Positions 49,001 through 62,400 of a stretch of DNA of 64,000 nucleotides are shown piece by piece (within the stretch, counting starts at the first letter, position 1; every line of letters starts with the position of its first letter). This stretch comes from Pelodera strongyloides. Lineage: Eukaryota > Nematoda > Chromadorea > Rhabditida > Rhabditidae. Location: contig JAANDG010000128.1 in assembly GCA_036852015.1 (NCBI GenBank), forward strand, positions 124,001 through 188,000. Direction: 5' to 3'. Both the position numbers and the translations under genes were made by a program. Below the pieces are notes generated by a model. That model worked only from the letters and a program-made list of their open reading frames with translations, was not told where the DNA came from and ran no database searches.

Positions 49001-50839
49001 ATTCAAAGATATTCACGGGTCAATACAAAACATTTCAAATTTTAGCTCATCTACATGCAAAACATGAAGTTCCTTTACTCGATTCAGGACTGTGCTTTTT
49101 GTGGACTCAACAATTTGGAGGTAATAATTTACTGTAGATCATATAAGCTTTTTTAGCTTGTTATCGCACGAGCAGTTAACAGTTCGACTCTTGTGGTTAG
49201 TATGACTTTAGAAGAATGTTTTCTAACCCAGATACAAATGATAAAACAATTTCAGGAAGTGATTCTCTCCAATAGCACCAAGCTTTATCTTGTTCATGAG
49301 AACGCTTTTGGAAATATCCAGGGTTCTTCCGTGAGTAGAGTTATTCGATTTATTTTAGCGCGGAATTTGATCCAAACGGATTGTAAGTGTACATACTGTT
49401 ATTGTGAGAACTTGTGTTGCATGATAAGTAACACTCACTGTTTCGAATAATGCAAATCAATAAATAGTTTAGCCTGTGACTACACTCAAAGTGCTTGACC
49501 TCCAGCTCTGCAATGTTTCCACGATTAGCGAAGATCTGTACGATTGGGTGGGTGAATAATACATTTTCCGTATCTTTAATCTTTTATGGAAATAACCGGC
49601 TTGACACAAAATTGTAGAAATGAAAAAAAAATTTCGGACGAGAACAACTTAGGATGAATGTATAGATACTGTATCTGAACAAATACTGTATCAAGAATGC
49701 CGCATCTAAACAAATAGACAATGAGTTTCGTGGAAACAATATGCTTCAGGATGTCGGAGATGTTGAACTTCTCATTGCTGGAAACCCAATTCACTGTGAC
49801 TGCGAGACAGACTTCTTGGTTGAAAATCAGGTGTTCACATTCGAAAACGCAAGGATGCCCAAGTTGGTTCAATAAAAAATTCCATAATTTTGTATATTTT
49901 TGACAGTTCTTTGTATCTATCCATTAGACAATGCCGAAAATTACATATATTCGAGTTAGTAATACCGCAGAACAATTTATGTTGTTCTATGACTTTCAAT
50001 TTGTGAATACAAAATTGTGTAACTGAGAAATTTAGATGTGCGTCCCCGAAATCGGTGGCTGGAAAGCCTCTGATTGAAGTAAAGCAAACAGACATTTGCG
50101 AGCGAGCCAAGAGTATGAGGAGAGGTAATACCTTGTTTTCTTTATAAGAACTCGGAATGATAATCTCGGATACAAGTGGTTTTTCATCATGTGGATGAGC
50201 GAGTGGTTTAATTGCGAGGGATATAAGCGCACCAAAACAATTACGTTTGAACAGCTTTACCTTTTTATGATAATAATCTTCACTCTTGAGTTCGCATTTA
50301 AAAAAACCAGGTGGCAAATTTTTAATTTCAAACACTTGGGAATATGTATAATGCGGAACAAAACAAAAACCCTAAGATGTAGATGCGGTAAAAAAAAATA
50401 TTCAATGGTTTGTTCAGGCTTCCGTTTCAAAAAGATTCTGTTCTTTTCGCTACTGTTCGCTGTCACTGCTATGCTCCTCTATATCGGATTCACCTCAAAG
50501 AAGTCGGTTTTCTTGTTATTTACTTATATATACTTTACTCTCTTATTCTTGGAAAATACGATACATTTTTTATTGTATGTTCAACCGTGTCTCCACGTCA
50601 GACTACACACTAGTACTTCAAACTTCAAATGCATGACTTTTCTCTTTTGAATAACAAATATTGCTTTTTTCAGATTCCAAGATTGGCTTAAGGGCACCAG
50701 ATTCTCGAATATCTCCTATGCAACTCTAAAGAACAGTGAACGGGTCCGTCTGGACCAAGACTTCCAACCACCTGGTGATCAAGAAGCCGGATTCGAAAAC
50801 ACTCCAAATGATTTCCAGCCAAAACCAGAATTTGTCTAA
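46070..50839 (+). CDS. Single-pass leucine-rich-repeat membrane protein
   Basis: Eighteen exons give 614 residues: 46070-46156, 46236-46298, 46357-46572, 46774-46860, 47063-47143, 47268-47381, 47611-47759, 47840-47954, 48033-48160, 48364-48406, 48530-48637, 49046-49120, 49256-49330, 49473-49547, 49750-49830, 50028-50124, 50418-50502 and 50674-50839. In order these encode a signal peptide (1-19), a charged linker to about 150, a Cys-rich N-cap (ICDGEQDETCQCENNEVNC), about ten LRRs (such as LKDLVLDSNNIRTLPDGVF), a C-cap (HCDCETDFL, then FRCASP and DICERA), a transmembrane helix (ILFFSLLFAVTAMLLYIGF) and a 55-residue cytosolic tail. It is probably an extracellular adhesion or recognition receptor. 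I cannot name the orthologue. Confidence 0.88.
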
Positions 50840-51613
50840 AGTCGTACCGGCTAATCATCACAATCATTTGGTTGCTTCATGGGTAATTATTAATATTCAG
50901 TGATAGTAATTAAGTATCACTGTGATTACTATTTTTTGTGACTTATTTTGTATAATTGCTCAACAAAACGATATCGTGCATGTATATTTGAATGGAGTGC
51001 CACTGGCAATAAAACTGTAAAAAGTGTTTTCGCTTGTGCTTTATCTTGAAATGATTCATCACGCCCGGGTTGCTGCGTTGGATAGACATATACTACATCA
51101 CTTCCCTCTGCTTACCAAAAGGAATTTCCGAGTACTTTAGTCGGCAAAATGTTGCAAAAGTGGGTATAAAGCATTGAGCGGGCAGCAGCCGACCGTATGC
51201 AAATCATGCCATTTATTTGTTACTCAACAAAACACCGACTATGTGAAATGTGAACGATCCAAGCGAGACATATGCAATAAATAAAATAGAAATAGTTACG
51301 AGACAATGTAATATAAAAATAGTCGCATGCTAAACATTTGATCTGTAACAGTGAGTTAAAATCATTGTAATAACGTCATCGTGTCATTACATATTTCGTT
51401 CAAATGTGGCCAAGGAAATAAAAAATAAATAAATATGAGATTCAAAAATGGGAATTCCAACAGCATTGAAAGTAACCTGGATCCAGTTCGTTCGCATAAA
51501 AACAGTATTATAATTTTACAAAAAAAAGTAAGATGATCGCGCAGTAGAATTTTTTTAAGTTTCGAAAAGTTGATAAATAAAGTTTATCCAGTTTAAGACG
51601 ATATCAGACATAT
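50840..51613. other. 3' UTR of the LRR gene and convergent intergenic region
   Basis: The LRR gene and the minus-strand EF-hand gene converge here. No other coding signal was seen. Confidence 0.6.
51008..51013 (+). terminator. Poly(A) signal of the LRR gene
   Basis: A canonical aataaa lies 169 bases after the stop codon and is followed by an A-rich then GT-rich stretch. Confidence 0.6.
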
Positions 51614-54533
51614 TTAGTTCACCGCCAACACGAACTCTGAAACAACAAATGTAGTTCTTGCACAGTTTTCAGTCAATCCAACACGTACAATGGGGTTGTC
51701 AATGTGGTGCATTATTGTGAATACTTGGATGCGAACATACATGAAAAATAAGGAGGGGATATTGGTCCCATATAAAAGGAAGGCAGACGACTAAATTCGT
51801 TTTTGTTTTCAGAACTAACCTTCGAACGATATTTTTCCGTCGCCGTCAACATCAGCTTCCTTGAACATTTGTTCGATTACATTGCGTGGAAACGAAGCAC
51901 CGAGCGCCAGCTCACGAACAATATCAATCATCTCGGCCTTTTCAATGAATCCGTCCTTATCCTGAACAATAATACTTCCATCAAGAGTATATTTGCACTG
52001 CTGTTTAGATAGTGTATGTGAAAGCGTATTTTGATCTAGTGATGATAGAACAGCTCAACTTGCGCTGGCCGGTAAATAATACGCGTATTCAGTAAAGGAG
52101 CCACTGACCTTGTCAAACATATTAAACTGTTCCTGCAACTGAGCATAGGTATACTTGTTACGATCCTTCGATCCGCTCATCAGGTGTGCAAACTCGTCAA
52201 ATGTGATAACACCGTTTTCTGCAAATGTAAAGGACGCATATATATTTTGATAATTCACTCTCATCTCGATAAAGAAGCCGTATCTATTGCTAAATTCATA
52301 TAAGCCGCTGCTTAATTTTTTGTTTACTCTTCCTTAGTTGAAGCTGAATGACGGAGATGCCTAACGAGAAAATATGATTGTGAACCTTACATTTTTTTGG
52401 TGTTTTTTCATTTGGAATGTGATTCTTAGACGGCGGTTTAGTGGCGAACTGGCTTTATCAAATCACTTATATTTTCACAAGATCTCTGAAGTTCAAATAA
52501 TTTTCTGGTCCCCTGAGGAGTCTGGACATGGATTTTTAGTGGTCTTGCTGCTTTCGACTGTCACGTCTTGTCGCCCCCAATTTACACGTCTTTTTGCCAA
52601 TTTCAGAAAAATCTGACCAATTTGCCTGCGAAACCAAATTTGCAAAACTTTCAAAAACATGACTTCGTTTATTGGAAAATTGTGTTAATGTTAACGTTAT
52701 GCGCATAATTGATGGTTGATATCGGTGGCTGCAAAGAGATAAAAACTGGTGAATTTACGGTTTAATTTCATCAGTGTTGACAGTTGGTGGAGTGCTTTGT
52801 TCTACGCAAAAAGTATGTATATCTACGAAACATAGATTGAAACGAGGGACCGCAATGCACGACTGCAGCGCATCGAGGGATTGGACTGGGTTTTCGGCAA
52901 GAAAGGGTTTGTGGGGTACGTCCCATTTATGCACATAAAAAGTTGGAAGAACATGGAAGCTCCTTGAGACCCTTTTCTACATTGTCCAATCGCTTACGTA
53001 AAAGGAAAAGCGTTCATAAAACATCTCGCTCAATTGGTACCCCCTTTCGCACTTCTTCATTGAACAATGAATGCCTCTCTTGAACGTTGAACCCATTGCT
53101 CCAACTGAGAAAACATAATTGGGATCATAAACAACCAGCAGAGCATGCAACGGAACTCGAATTGTCATGCGTGAATATCCCAGATTGTTTACTAAAACCA
53201 ACTCCATCGTTGTTGGTTCCATGTTTACTAAAACCAACTCCAACGTTGGCGGTTCCATAATGGCTTTCATTTGCAACAACAATTAGAGTGTTGTGCGCGG
53301 CCTATGCAAATTCCCGGTGCCGCATGTTGGCCTTTCCAAAGTTGTTAGCGTCTTTTCAAATTTGCTCAATGATAATTGCGAGTGCTTTTTCGCTTTACGT
53401 GCCTACCCAGCTCTTGTGATGCTGTTTACTCCAAAAAGGCGACCACAACCCTAAATATGCTTTACTAAAAGCGCATAAAAGGGTTGGAGGGCATGCCAAA
53501 TGCTCAATCGAATCAGTGCTGACGGGTTGGTGGACGTGTTGAAAATGAAATAGTCGACCGCCATAAATAAATGCGATCGGACAGAAAGATGTCTGGCCTT
53601 TACGTAGGAGGTTACGAGGAGTGCGAGGTACAATCTAGAAAGAACACATTAATTGACTTACTGTCGTTGTCGCCGTGATGCATGATCAGACGGAGTTCCA
53701 GTTTGGTGGGATGTTGTCCACATTTGTTCATTGCCGCCTCCAACTCGTCGAATGTGATGTACCCGTCATTGTTGGCATCGAAGAAATTGAAAGCTTTCTT
53801 GTATTCTGCAAGAGTGTGTTTTTAAACCTTTACTATCATATACTAACATCATATTTGCACCCATAAATCATATATTCTTTTATGACTATCAAAAATGAGA
53901 TGCCCGATAAGCGAGACTGTAGCTTCACTGGTTTGTTTCCACAGCTTACGAGATATTTTATCGTAGTTCTCTTAAATGGCTCGAACTTGCTGGCAGTGCA
54001 ACATGTGATGATAATACTGACTTCAATTATTCAAAGTCAATGAGAAACCACGTATTCGTTGTCTTAACACTCTTAATATTGTACAACATACTATCGATTA
54101 CTTAATCACTGTCCGTTTGGACTCATAATACTGCTTCTGGGCACAAGAACATGCGAATTGGTCTTACATTAACGAAATACAAACGCGTTCGGTATATTTT
54201 CAACATTGCACACTTGACCAAAAAAATACAAATCCCAAAGACAAAAAAAAAGCAATTTAGTTGTCTGCAGATCGTTAGGTTCGGAACAAAAGAAAGAAAA
54301 GCATACCGTCCACAGTGTTTGAGCAACCGTTCGTTATCTTTGACTGAAAATATATCGATTTACTTCTTAAATTCTCTTAATAAGCATCTGCCTTCTTTTT
54401 TTGTTTCTTTTTTTTTGCGATGTTCTGGACTACTAAAATTCAAACACTCATTCCACATGCAATTAAATATACTTCCACGCATCATTAGCAAAACTCCACA
54501 CACCATGTTACTTCCGTTGCCGAAGAAGCTCAT
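51614..54533 (-). CDS. Calmodulin-like protein with four EF-hands
   Basis: Six exons give 161 residues: 54504-54533, 54307-54343, 53662-53805, 52109-52218, 51820-51961 and 51614-51636 (stop at 51614-51616). All phases agree. The four calcium loops are canonical: DANNDGYITFDE, DNDKNGVITFDE, DKDKDGFIEKAE and DVDGDGKISFEE. The layout, with hands paired 1-2 and 3-4 and a linker around GSKDRNKYTYAQLQ, matches calmodulin and troponin C. The N-terminus (MSFFGNGSNM) and linker differ from calmodulin, so it is one of the calmodulin-like (cal) genes rather than calmodulin itself. The two small N-terminal exons and the 23-base last exon were placed by phase and splice sites. The second of these (37 bases) is the least certain. 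It probably works as a cytosolic calcium sensor. Confidence 0.87.
53186..53257. repeat. Two tandem copies of a 36-bp unit
   Basis: The units 53186-53221 and 53222-53257 both start tgtttactaaaaccaactcc and end gttcca, differing at three positions. They lie in the third intron of the EF-hand gene. Each unit contains the near-palindrome aaccaac...gttggtt. Confidence 0.85.
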
Positions 54534-54543
54534 CCTGCAAAAT
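54534..54543 (-). promoter_or_regulatory. Trans-splice acceptor of the EF-hand gene
   Basis: The minus strand reads ttattttgcag and then one base before the ATG at 54533, the strong TTTGCAG form with a one-base leader. Confidence 0.55.
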
Positions 54544-57500
54544 AAAAGCGTAAATGCAAGTGGCAATTAGTTTGTTTTAGTTTGTTTTGAATAAAAAAAA
54601 AAGAAATAGTTGAAAAATGTAAAAGTAAAAAAATCAGGACAGTCTTCGTTGCTCTTTCAGAATAATATTGAAAGGAAAAGGTCTATTGAAAGGAAAACAA
54701 GTTGTTTTATCTTTGCCATTTACGTGCTTACTTGCCAAATTGACTTACATACTGTATTTAACATTAAAACAAAAAACAGAAGAAAGATCACGAAGTTCGT
54801 AAGTGAAAGCGAAATACAAATATCATACATGCATCTAACAGAAGATACTATTTTGCACAAAGAAGATACGTGCACCGAAATGCACCATCTACCGAAATGG
54901 ACCATCATATGCTTTTAGGCACATTTTAAATACGCACGACTGATAAAAAGATAAAGTGGATAGATAGTAATAGCTGTATAGTAGTAAGGAAGGGCACAAT
55001 ATAAATAAACCCCCACGGAAACTCTGTGCGAGATACACACCCAGTCTATTTGCTGCTTTTTGTATCTTTGGTGGGATGTAAACGCCTCGGTTTTTTTCAT
55101 GGCTGTACCAATATTGCTGTTTACATGAGACACATGCAAAACATTAATTATTAACTTTTAATATGTATGCTCATTTTACCAAAGTAAATCCCGGATCCTT
55201 CCTGACGTTAGTCACGTGCAGAGTTCTGAACAATAAAATAAAACAAAAACATATATATATACAGCGGAACTCAATTGGTATCATCATACATACTAGCTTG
55301 AGAGAGGCTGAAAACCAGTAACAATTGGGGTTAGGCGCGATAGCGCCTAGCCCTTTTTGGTTTTGAACTTGCGTTCACCTTAAAACACCTTTACGCCCAC
55401 TTTACGCTCACCGTTCTTTACGGCACATGATATTTAATATTACGAGCAGACAAGTTTGGGAATATATGAATGAAATGTGCCTGTTCTGAAGTTTAACCTC
55501 GTTGTGGTCTTTTTCTCTAATTTGCAGAAAATAAAAGCGAAATGTGTAATTGGAAAGGAGCCCAAGTTGTTGGGCATGCAAGAGACGTCCCACCTAACTA
55601 AAATAACAAACGGACTAAAGTTCGATGTTTCCGTTGAAAACATGCATAAAAATGCGTACATTATCCAGCGAGACATGTATGTTTGTAGTTCACATTAAGG
55701 TTGAAAGAAATGGTTGGTTATATGAACTTATTACTATGTTAAAAGAAAGTACTTATTCAACAGACTTTTTTTCTCGTTTACTAGAAAAAAATTCCTGCTT
55801 ATTGCCAGAAAAAATGGAGGATATTTTACAGGAAACACCCACTACAAGCAAAATGGGACATTGTTGTGGCATAATGGAAAACACACGGGAGTTCATAAAC
55901 ATATGCAGTGTTGGTGTGTTTAAAAAGAACGCCTGGACATTTTTTCAGATATTAGGGCCTGGGTTTGTACTCGTTCATCGTTAGATGTCGGAGATAATGC
56001 CCTCGGAAGAGGCACTCATGCAGCTGTTTTGTTAGATTGTTTCGAGTTCGCGACCCTAATAAAGAACTTTTTTGATGAAAGGGTCCGTCATTCCCATGAA
56101 TTATTAACTAGAAGTTGGGGACGGGGAAAAAATGAAATGCACAAATTGTACATCCGTTTTAATTTGTAATTCAATATGTGTAGGTAGTAGATGACAATAG
56201 TTTTCATATGACGACCACCTAAATTATTCTTAAAACAATTCAACCAAACAAGGAGATGGTTTAGTATATGAGGTAGCAATCACATTGCACTACTCATTCT
56301 GTCGCATGAAAGAAACACAAAAAAGTGTGCTCCATGATGTTATGTTTTTTGTTGCATTTTTGAAAGTTATTGATATGTGGGCAGCCTTTTCCTGGAATCT
56401 AGATGTATGAATGCCACAGTGCATATGAGGCAACCTTTTGAGTAGTTATGATGAGTTGAGCTTTCAAATTTTATAAATATTGCAATTTATGTCATCATGA
56501 CCCTGCATTTGCGATACTTTCACTTACATGACAAAGATAAAACAGTCTGACTTGATGTATACGAGAAATAAAGAAAAAGATTTGTGATAGAATGGTATGT
56601 TTGCGTGCATACTTTCTAGGCCCTTATGTTAATTACTTGTGTGTTGGTCTGGTCAGCTTAAGCATCCAAAGGCGATCGGGTGCTGTGGCTAACTCTTATT
56701 CATGCCAGATAATATGCTATTCAAGGTAGTGACACAAGTGGTATCACTGTAATAGAAACAGTTAAATAAGTACAACAGGAGAACTGAAGCGGAACGACCT
56801 TTTGCAAAGTTTTTACATGTGTATGTTTGCAATGAAACTATATTACAATAAACAACACGTGCCGAAATATACTGAAGCACAACGTTGAGACTAAGAGGTT
56901 TTTGTTATATACGTAGAGAAAAAATAGCCACGAGACAAAGCGGTCACTTTAAGCAACATACTAGATAGCTAGGAAGTAGTTGTGTGTGTTTATAAGACCC
57001 ATAACTAGATCTGCGAATAAGCAAGATGGTGTATCATGTGTCTGAAAGGAGACTTTATAATGATCTATAGTAACGAGTGGTCAGAACAGTAGGATCAGTC
57101 GCCGGACTCATTACCGTTACTTAGTGCTACCAAACGGAAGAGCAAGAGAATGAAGTATTCTTTTTTTTTTCAGAAACGGAGCCGACTGCCGTCTCCCAGC
57201 CTCACGCACGTCGTATGTCGCTGTCTTTTCACTGAGTCTTTCGTATAAAACGGGGAGTGGCTTTCTGGCGTTGTTCGGCCCCACGAAAGGGGACCCTCCA
57301 TCAGCGAAGCAAATTTACAAAATGTTCTCTCAATTCCTGACAGCATATTTGACATTGTCATTGGGAATTCGACGTGTTTTATTATGCATTAGCGCGACCG
57401 CCGACCATAGAAATCACTACACTCTGTTAGAAGTCACACAAACAGGCACATAAACACGCTGAATAAATGAGAAGGCCGAACATTGACTGAAACGCTAAAT

Positions 57501-59446
57501 TTCGGATCACAACGTGATTCTAACGGACCCATAGTGATGAGTGCCAATCGCCATCACCCGGAGCGAAATATTATATCACTGTTTTGCAGTGATGAAGTAA
57601 ATAGGTATCGGGGACCACGTAATACATATGTAAATGGAAGTGATTTCTTTTTCAATTGACGGTTCATTGCCATCGTTAATACAGTAACCCAACGATAAAT
57701 AATTTCCTCCATAAAAAGCGGACAATTGGTGTGAATCCATGCATAAAACATCAGTCATTATGTCCTGAAATGACGGAAGAAATTGTCGCCCACTTTATGA
57801 AGGAAATTAATTTGGACGCTTTTTGATACCCCACAATAAGACACGTTTTTATGGGTGTATTAAAGATTCAAAAAGAAGATTCATCATGGTAATTCAGAGC
57901 ACAGAAGGATGTTGATGTATGAAGAAAATTTTTGGTTTAGATGAAGGAAAACTGCGGTTGTATCGCATTAACCTAAAAAAAGTGAACGTTTATAATAATT
58001 ATTTTTATTTACAGGATTTTTTTATGAAGTAAGTGCCAGGAGAATTATCCTCATTTGTTACCCACCAGACGCATGTTGAGAGGATCAACAAAAATGCACA
58101 AGTGCATACAGTATGTAACTTTTAATTGAATACCAATTTCACCATAAGGCAATCATGTATTTGGTTCATTGCATGCATACTCAGCGCATCTCGGCGACAA
58201 GTGTTTGTAATCAATAGGTTGAAAGAGTAAAGTAGAATTGAACACTTGTGTCCATTCTTTCAAATTTCTGTTTGCGAAGACGCTCCCTATCGAACCCCCG
58301 GTGGACATCGTTTTAACGAGGTCCAAAAACCTTCAAGTTGACACAAAAATTCTTTATTTTCCACTTACTCATGCACAAACCCGTTTGAATGCATGCTTCA
58401 ACATAATGTTAAAGATCCTATTGCTTCAACAATAGTCCTTTAAGTTCTTCGTTTTCCGCAGCAACAGATTTAAAACGAACAAGGCTGTTCAGTAAGATTT
58501 ATCGGTGTTCATATGTTTTTAAAGAAGATCCAAAACATGTTTAGCTAAACAATGTGTAAATGCAAAGCTCCATCGCATTGTTTGGGAAATTGGCTCCAAT
58601 TCAACAAGAGAGGGAGACTATTTTGTGTATTGCAGGCGGTTCAGAACTTACTAGCATTTTGTATTTGGTTATTTTTCCTGTAAAGAAACCATCATATCAC
58701 GTTTTTCATACTCCCATCACGCTCAAAATGACTTACGAAATTGAACAGTTTTGCTTTGCAACTATGCATTCATACATTTTGAGTCATTTGAAATCACAAT
58801 GAATGTTATCAACTTTGCGCTTCGTTTGGTTTATATGTCATAACTTTCATTTCTTTTTAATGTTATCGATGTGCGTAAGAAATCACTGGATAGTTCTTGT
58901 GATCTTATGATGTGTTCATAGCTGTTAATACTAACATTCAGTAACATGTTGTTTTCGTGCAACATAATGTTTGCTTGCTTTCCCCTCTTTGTTTTATCCT
59001 ACATTACACGCATAAGAGTTAAAAACTTATTAAGACTGGTACAGTTATATTACTGAATATACCCAGCACAAACTGTCACTCGAATACTTTTTGTTGAAAT
59101 GCGCCTCTTCCTTTGTCGTACTGTTTTTTTTTTTTGCTCAGGAAGGATAGGAAAATGATGCCACTTGTTTGTTCGAAGTATTTACCGACAGGATTATCTG
59201 CCCTCAACTCGGGTGCCTAGTGATCGGAATGGTAGTCTTGCAAAGCGCCTCCGATAGTTAACAAGTTTTCTTTCATGATTTATTTTTTTTGGGAAGAAAT
59301 ATAGCCACTATTTCAACTTTAATTGCTATTCTATCACCAAACATTGTACACAAAAGTATACTTCGCTCCTTTCGATAAGCATTGTTAAAATGACTTATTA
59401 GCTCCAAAATCTTCATTAATTTCATTTTTCGTTACATTTTTCGCAG
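54544..59446. other. Non-coding stretch, one GC-richer island
   Basis: No supported gene was found. An 11-bp hairpin lies at 55328-55353. A GC-richer island at 57175-57450 has long open frames on both strands: a plus frame open for about 90 codons from 57175, and a minus frame. It has no recognisable motif. A clear TTTTTTTTCAG acceptor precedes the island on the plus strand. Confidence 0.5.
55328..55353. repeat. 11-bp hairpin with 4-base loop
   Basis: The sequence gggttaggcgc-gata-gcgcctagccc pairs fully as RNA, with one G-U pair, and is followed by five T. It contains one copy of the nematode telomere unit ttaggc. Confidence 0.6.
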
Positions 59447-62400
59447 GCGATCAGGGAAGAGAGTTGCCTCCAGGGCTTATATTTCACCGTATTCCAACGT
59501 ATATCATTAACATGGAGCTTGGACATGGGCAGACAGCAAATAAACACATTTGCATACGATCAACACGCAGCACTGAAACGCAACTCTTTTACGCTTCAAG
59601 GGGGTAAACGCAAGCATATTCTGTTTTTTTTTGGACATTTTTTAAAATTTTTGGACATTTTAATTTTGCAGTGAATATGTCCTTTTAAGTTCCTTAAGTT
59701 AGCTGCATTGGTAATGTTCATTTCCCTTTACCACATAACTAAAGTTGAATATGTTTTTTTGCAAACATTTAAATTCATTCATTTTTAGTTTCGGCGCTGT
59801 CGTATTCCTGATTCTCGAGTAATAATGACTACTTATAACCTGCCAAGTATGCCAAGTCACATGAAATCCGTCAAGTAAATATGCGACCAATGTAGAAAAA
59901 CTCGAGAGCAACTTGTCAGAGTTGTTCCAGAGCACGCACGTAACTACCGCAGTCAAGAGTGCATGTTTACAATAGACTAGGTGCGGCTATTCACTATCAA
60001 CACTGGGCGTATTTTGAGTGATATAAACAGTGACACGATGTTAGACCACAAACTTTGCCACGAGTTCTCTCCCTATTTAGTTACTACAATTTGGGAAGAA
60101 TTACTTCATATTGTCGTTAGTTAGTTTTATCAGTACGGCTTGACATTACTGTGTAGTCATAGTATTCATTACATTATAGCCAAAACTGAACTGATAAACA
60201 CTTAGTTTGTTGTCTTATTGTTAGTGCCAGTTGATTGATGTTATGATACATGGTAGATTCACCGGCCTCTCTTTTCCAGACTTTTATATTTCAATCTTAT
60301 TATTAAAACATGTGATGTGAGTCATTGTGACTCGGCATTTCGTCTTTATTTAGTTTCTCTATTACTTTTCTTTTCAAGACCGGGAATATTAAAGCAAAAC
60401 AATAATGATACAGAATACAAATAAGATTATTTTGCGGGTCTCTTATTTATGTTTCACTTCTACCACACGTTACATTTCTTCTTGATGTTTTTTATTTCCC
60501 CTAATATTCTAACCTACTGATGGGTTTGTTGTAATTACAGACTTATTGTTTATAAAGGATACCTGCCATGATCATGACACGACTAGTTATGCATGCGAAT
60601 TGGTGAACCTGTAAAAAAGAGGATCTTCATGATATACATGGGCTCAAATATATAGCTGAAAAATAAGTTGCCTTATTCCTCGGTTAGTCGTACAGTACAA
60701 ACAAAACAAAGCCACCCATTATCCGAAGTGTATGAATATCAGAACTATTTTCGAATATATATTTCTCTTAAAATGAATAGGCGCATTTTGTGAAAATGAT
60801 TGTTTTTTTCATCGTACTGATATATTTATGTTAATCCGGATGTTTTGTTGGCGGTAAAGACAAGTTGTTGTGACCGTTTGCCCTTCATGCATAGGCGAAC
60901 TCATATGCTTAGCGCGTTCTGCCCGCACGAATAGTTCCTGCCGGCCCTCCCCCAATCCTCTCTCAAGGGCGTTTTCTGATTGTCTTTGCATTCATTACAG
61001 TTCTCATCGAGAATGTACTATTTGGAAGGAAATGATTAGGATATCCAGGATTATTGTTGCCCAGAATACCCGTTATTTTCCTTGTTTTCTTGTTCAGTGG
61101 TTTTTACACGATAAGACACGAAATTTTTGACCACGCTCTACTGGAAAGACAAACGTAGGATGCCTTCTTGTATGATATTTTGGCTCAATTTTGGCAACGA
61201 TTCTCCTAAACGAATATGTTCCATTACCTATGCTTAGAAAATTAGGAGGTCTGGCTGCCGCGAGACGTTTGTCTAATAAACTCCCAAGGACTTCATAAAT
61301 TGCCCATTAATCACTTATGGAAAGGCGTGAAACTGCCGTGGCAAACGCCTGACTGGGGTCCGCTTAATAAACTACAAGCGTCTTTGCAGAGGGTGATCAA
61401 CTTCTGGCGTTCGCCAATTCGTCGTAATAGACAAATCGATTAACATGTTTTTTCTTCTTCAAATATTTACAGATTCAATCAGCTTGTTATTATTTGTTTC
61501 CTTTCTCAACAAATTGCACGGATAAAGTTTCAGATAAGTTTGCATGATCTAGATCCGTCACATTTTCCTCAAAAGGCACAATGTTCTTTTTGTAGAGTTC
61601 CGGATTTGAGTGTTTACTGATATGTCACCAACCTACCTTTTCTGATACCAGAAATGCCCCCGACCTGTTTCGCGAAAAACCTATGGAACATACGCGTGTT
61701 TTGTTGGGCATGTAAAGCTTCGGATCCCGTTCTTTTTCTTCGGATCCCTTTCTTTCTTAATTCTTTCTTAAACATTGTAACAATTTTATACAGAAAAACA
61801 AATCAAGTCTAAGCTAATGAACCTACGGGTCTCTTGAAAGTGTCACTGTTTTTTCTGTTAAACCGCCTCCGGCAAGGGAAAAAGAATATCGTGGTAGAAG
61901 AACAGCTTTTCGTGAGACTTCTTGTTTTACCATATAATGCTCTTGTGATTCGTATTTGTCATTCTCGTGATAGCGACCCGCAAGCAAACAATTGTAAGGG
62001 AAGAAAGGACCATTTCCATCAAAGTGCTTCCATCGAAGGCTCGGTAGTCCGTAGAGAGAACTTCGGTGTTAAAATGCATTTTTTTATCCAACCCGTGTTC
62101 TATCGATATTAAACAAATAGCACAGCGCGCATGCATCACAGAACTCACTAAGGACGATCATCTGCAAAAACCCATTAGCATAATAGCATAAACAAGTACA
62201 ACTGTTCTTTTAAGTTTGCGTATTCCAATAATTTTTCAACTTCGAGTAATGTTGTAGGCGGAGCTTCGGAGTTCGCACACAAATGTTTTCTTTGTGAAGA
62301 TTTTCAGTACTCTTACCTTTCTATAATGTATCCCTTGAATACTTAAATGTTCCACGCTTAAGTTATTGCGACGTTTACTATCAACTTATTCCAACCATAA

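Noticed and set aside
50189..50650. 153-codon plus frame at the end of the LRR gene
   Set aside because: It is mostly intron around the transmembrane exon. Only 50418-50502 is kept, in a different frame from most of the open stretch.
52977..53282. 101-codon minus frame with a repeated ELVLVN motif
   Set aside because: The repeat comes from the 36-bp tandem unit in an intron of the EF-hand gene. There are no splice sites or family features.
54151..54570. 139-codon plus-strand open frame
   Set aside because: It lies opposite the first two exons of the EF-hand gene and is Lys/Asn/Ile-rich in the way random AT-rich sequence is.
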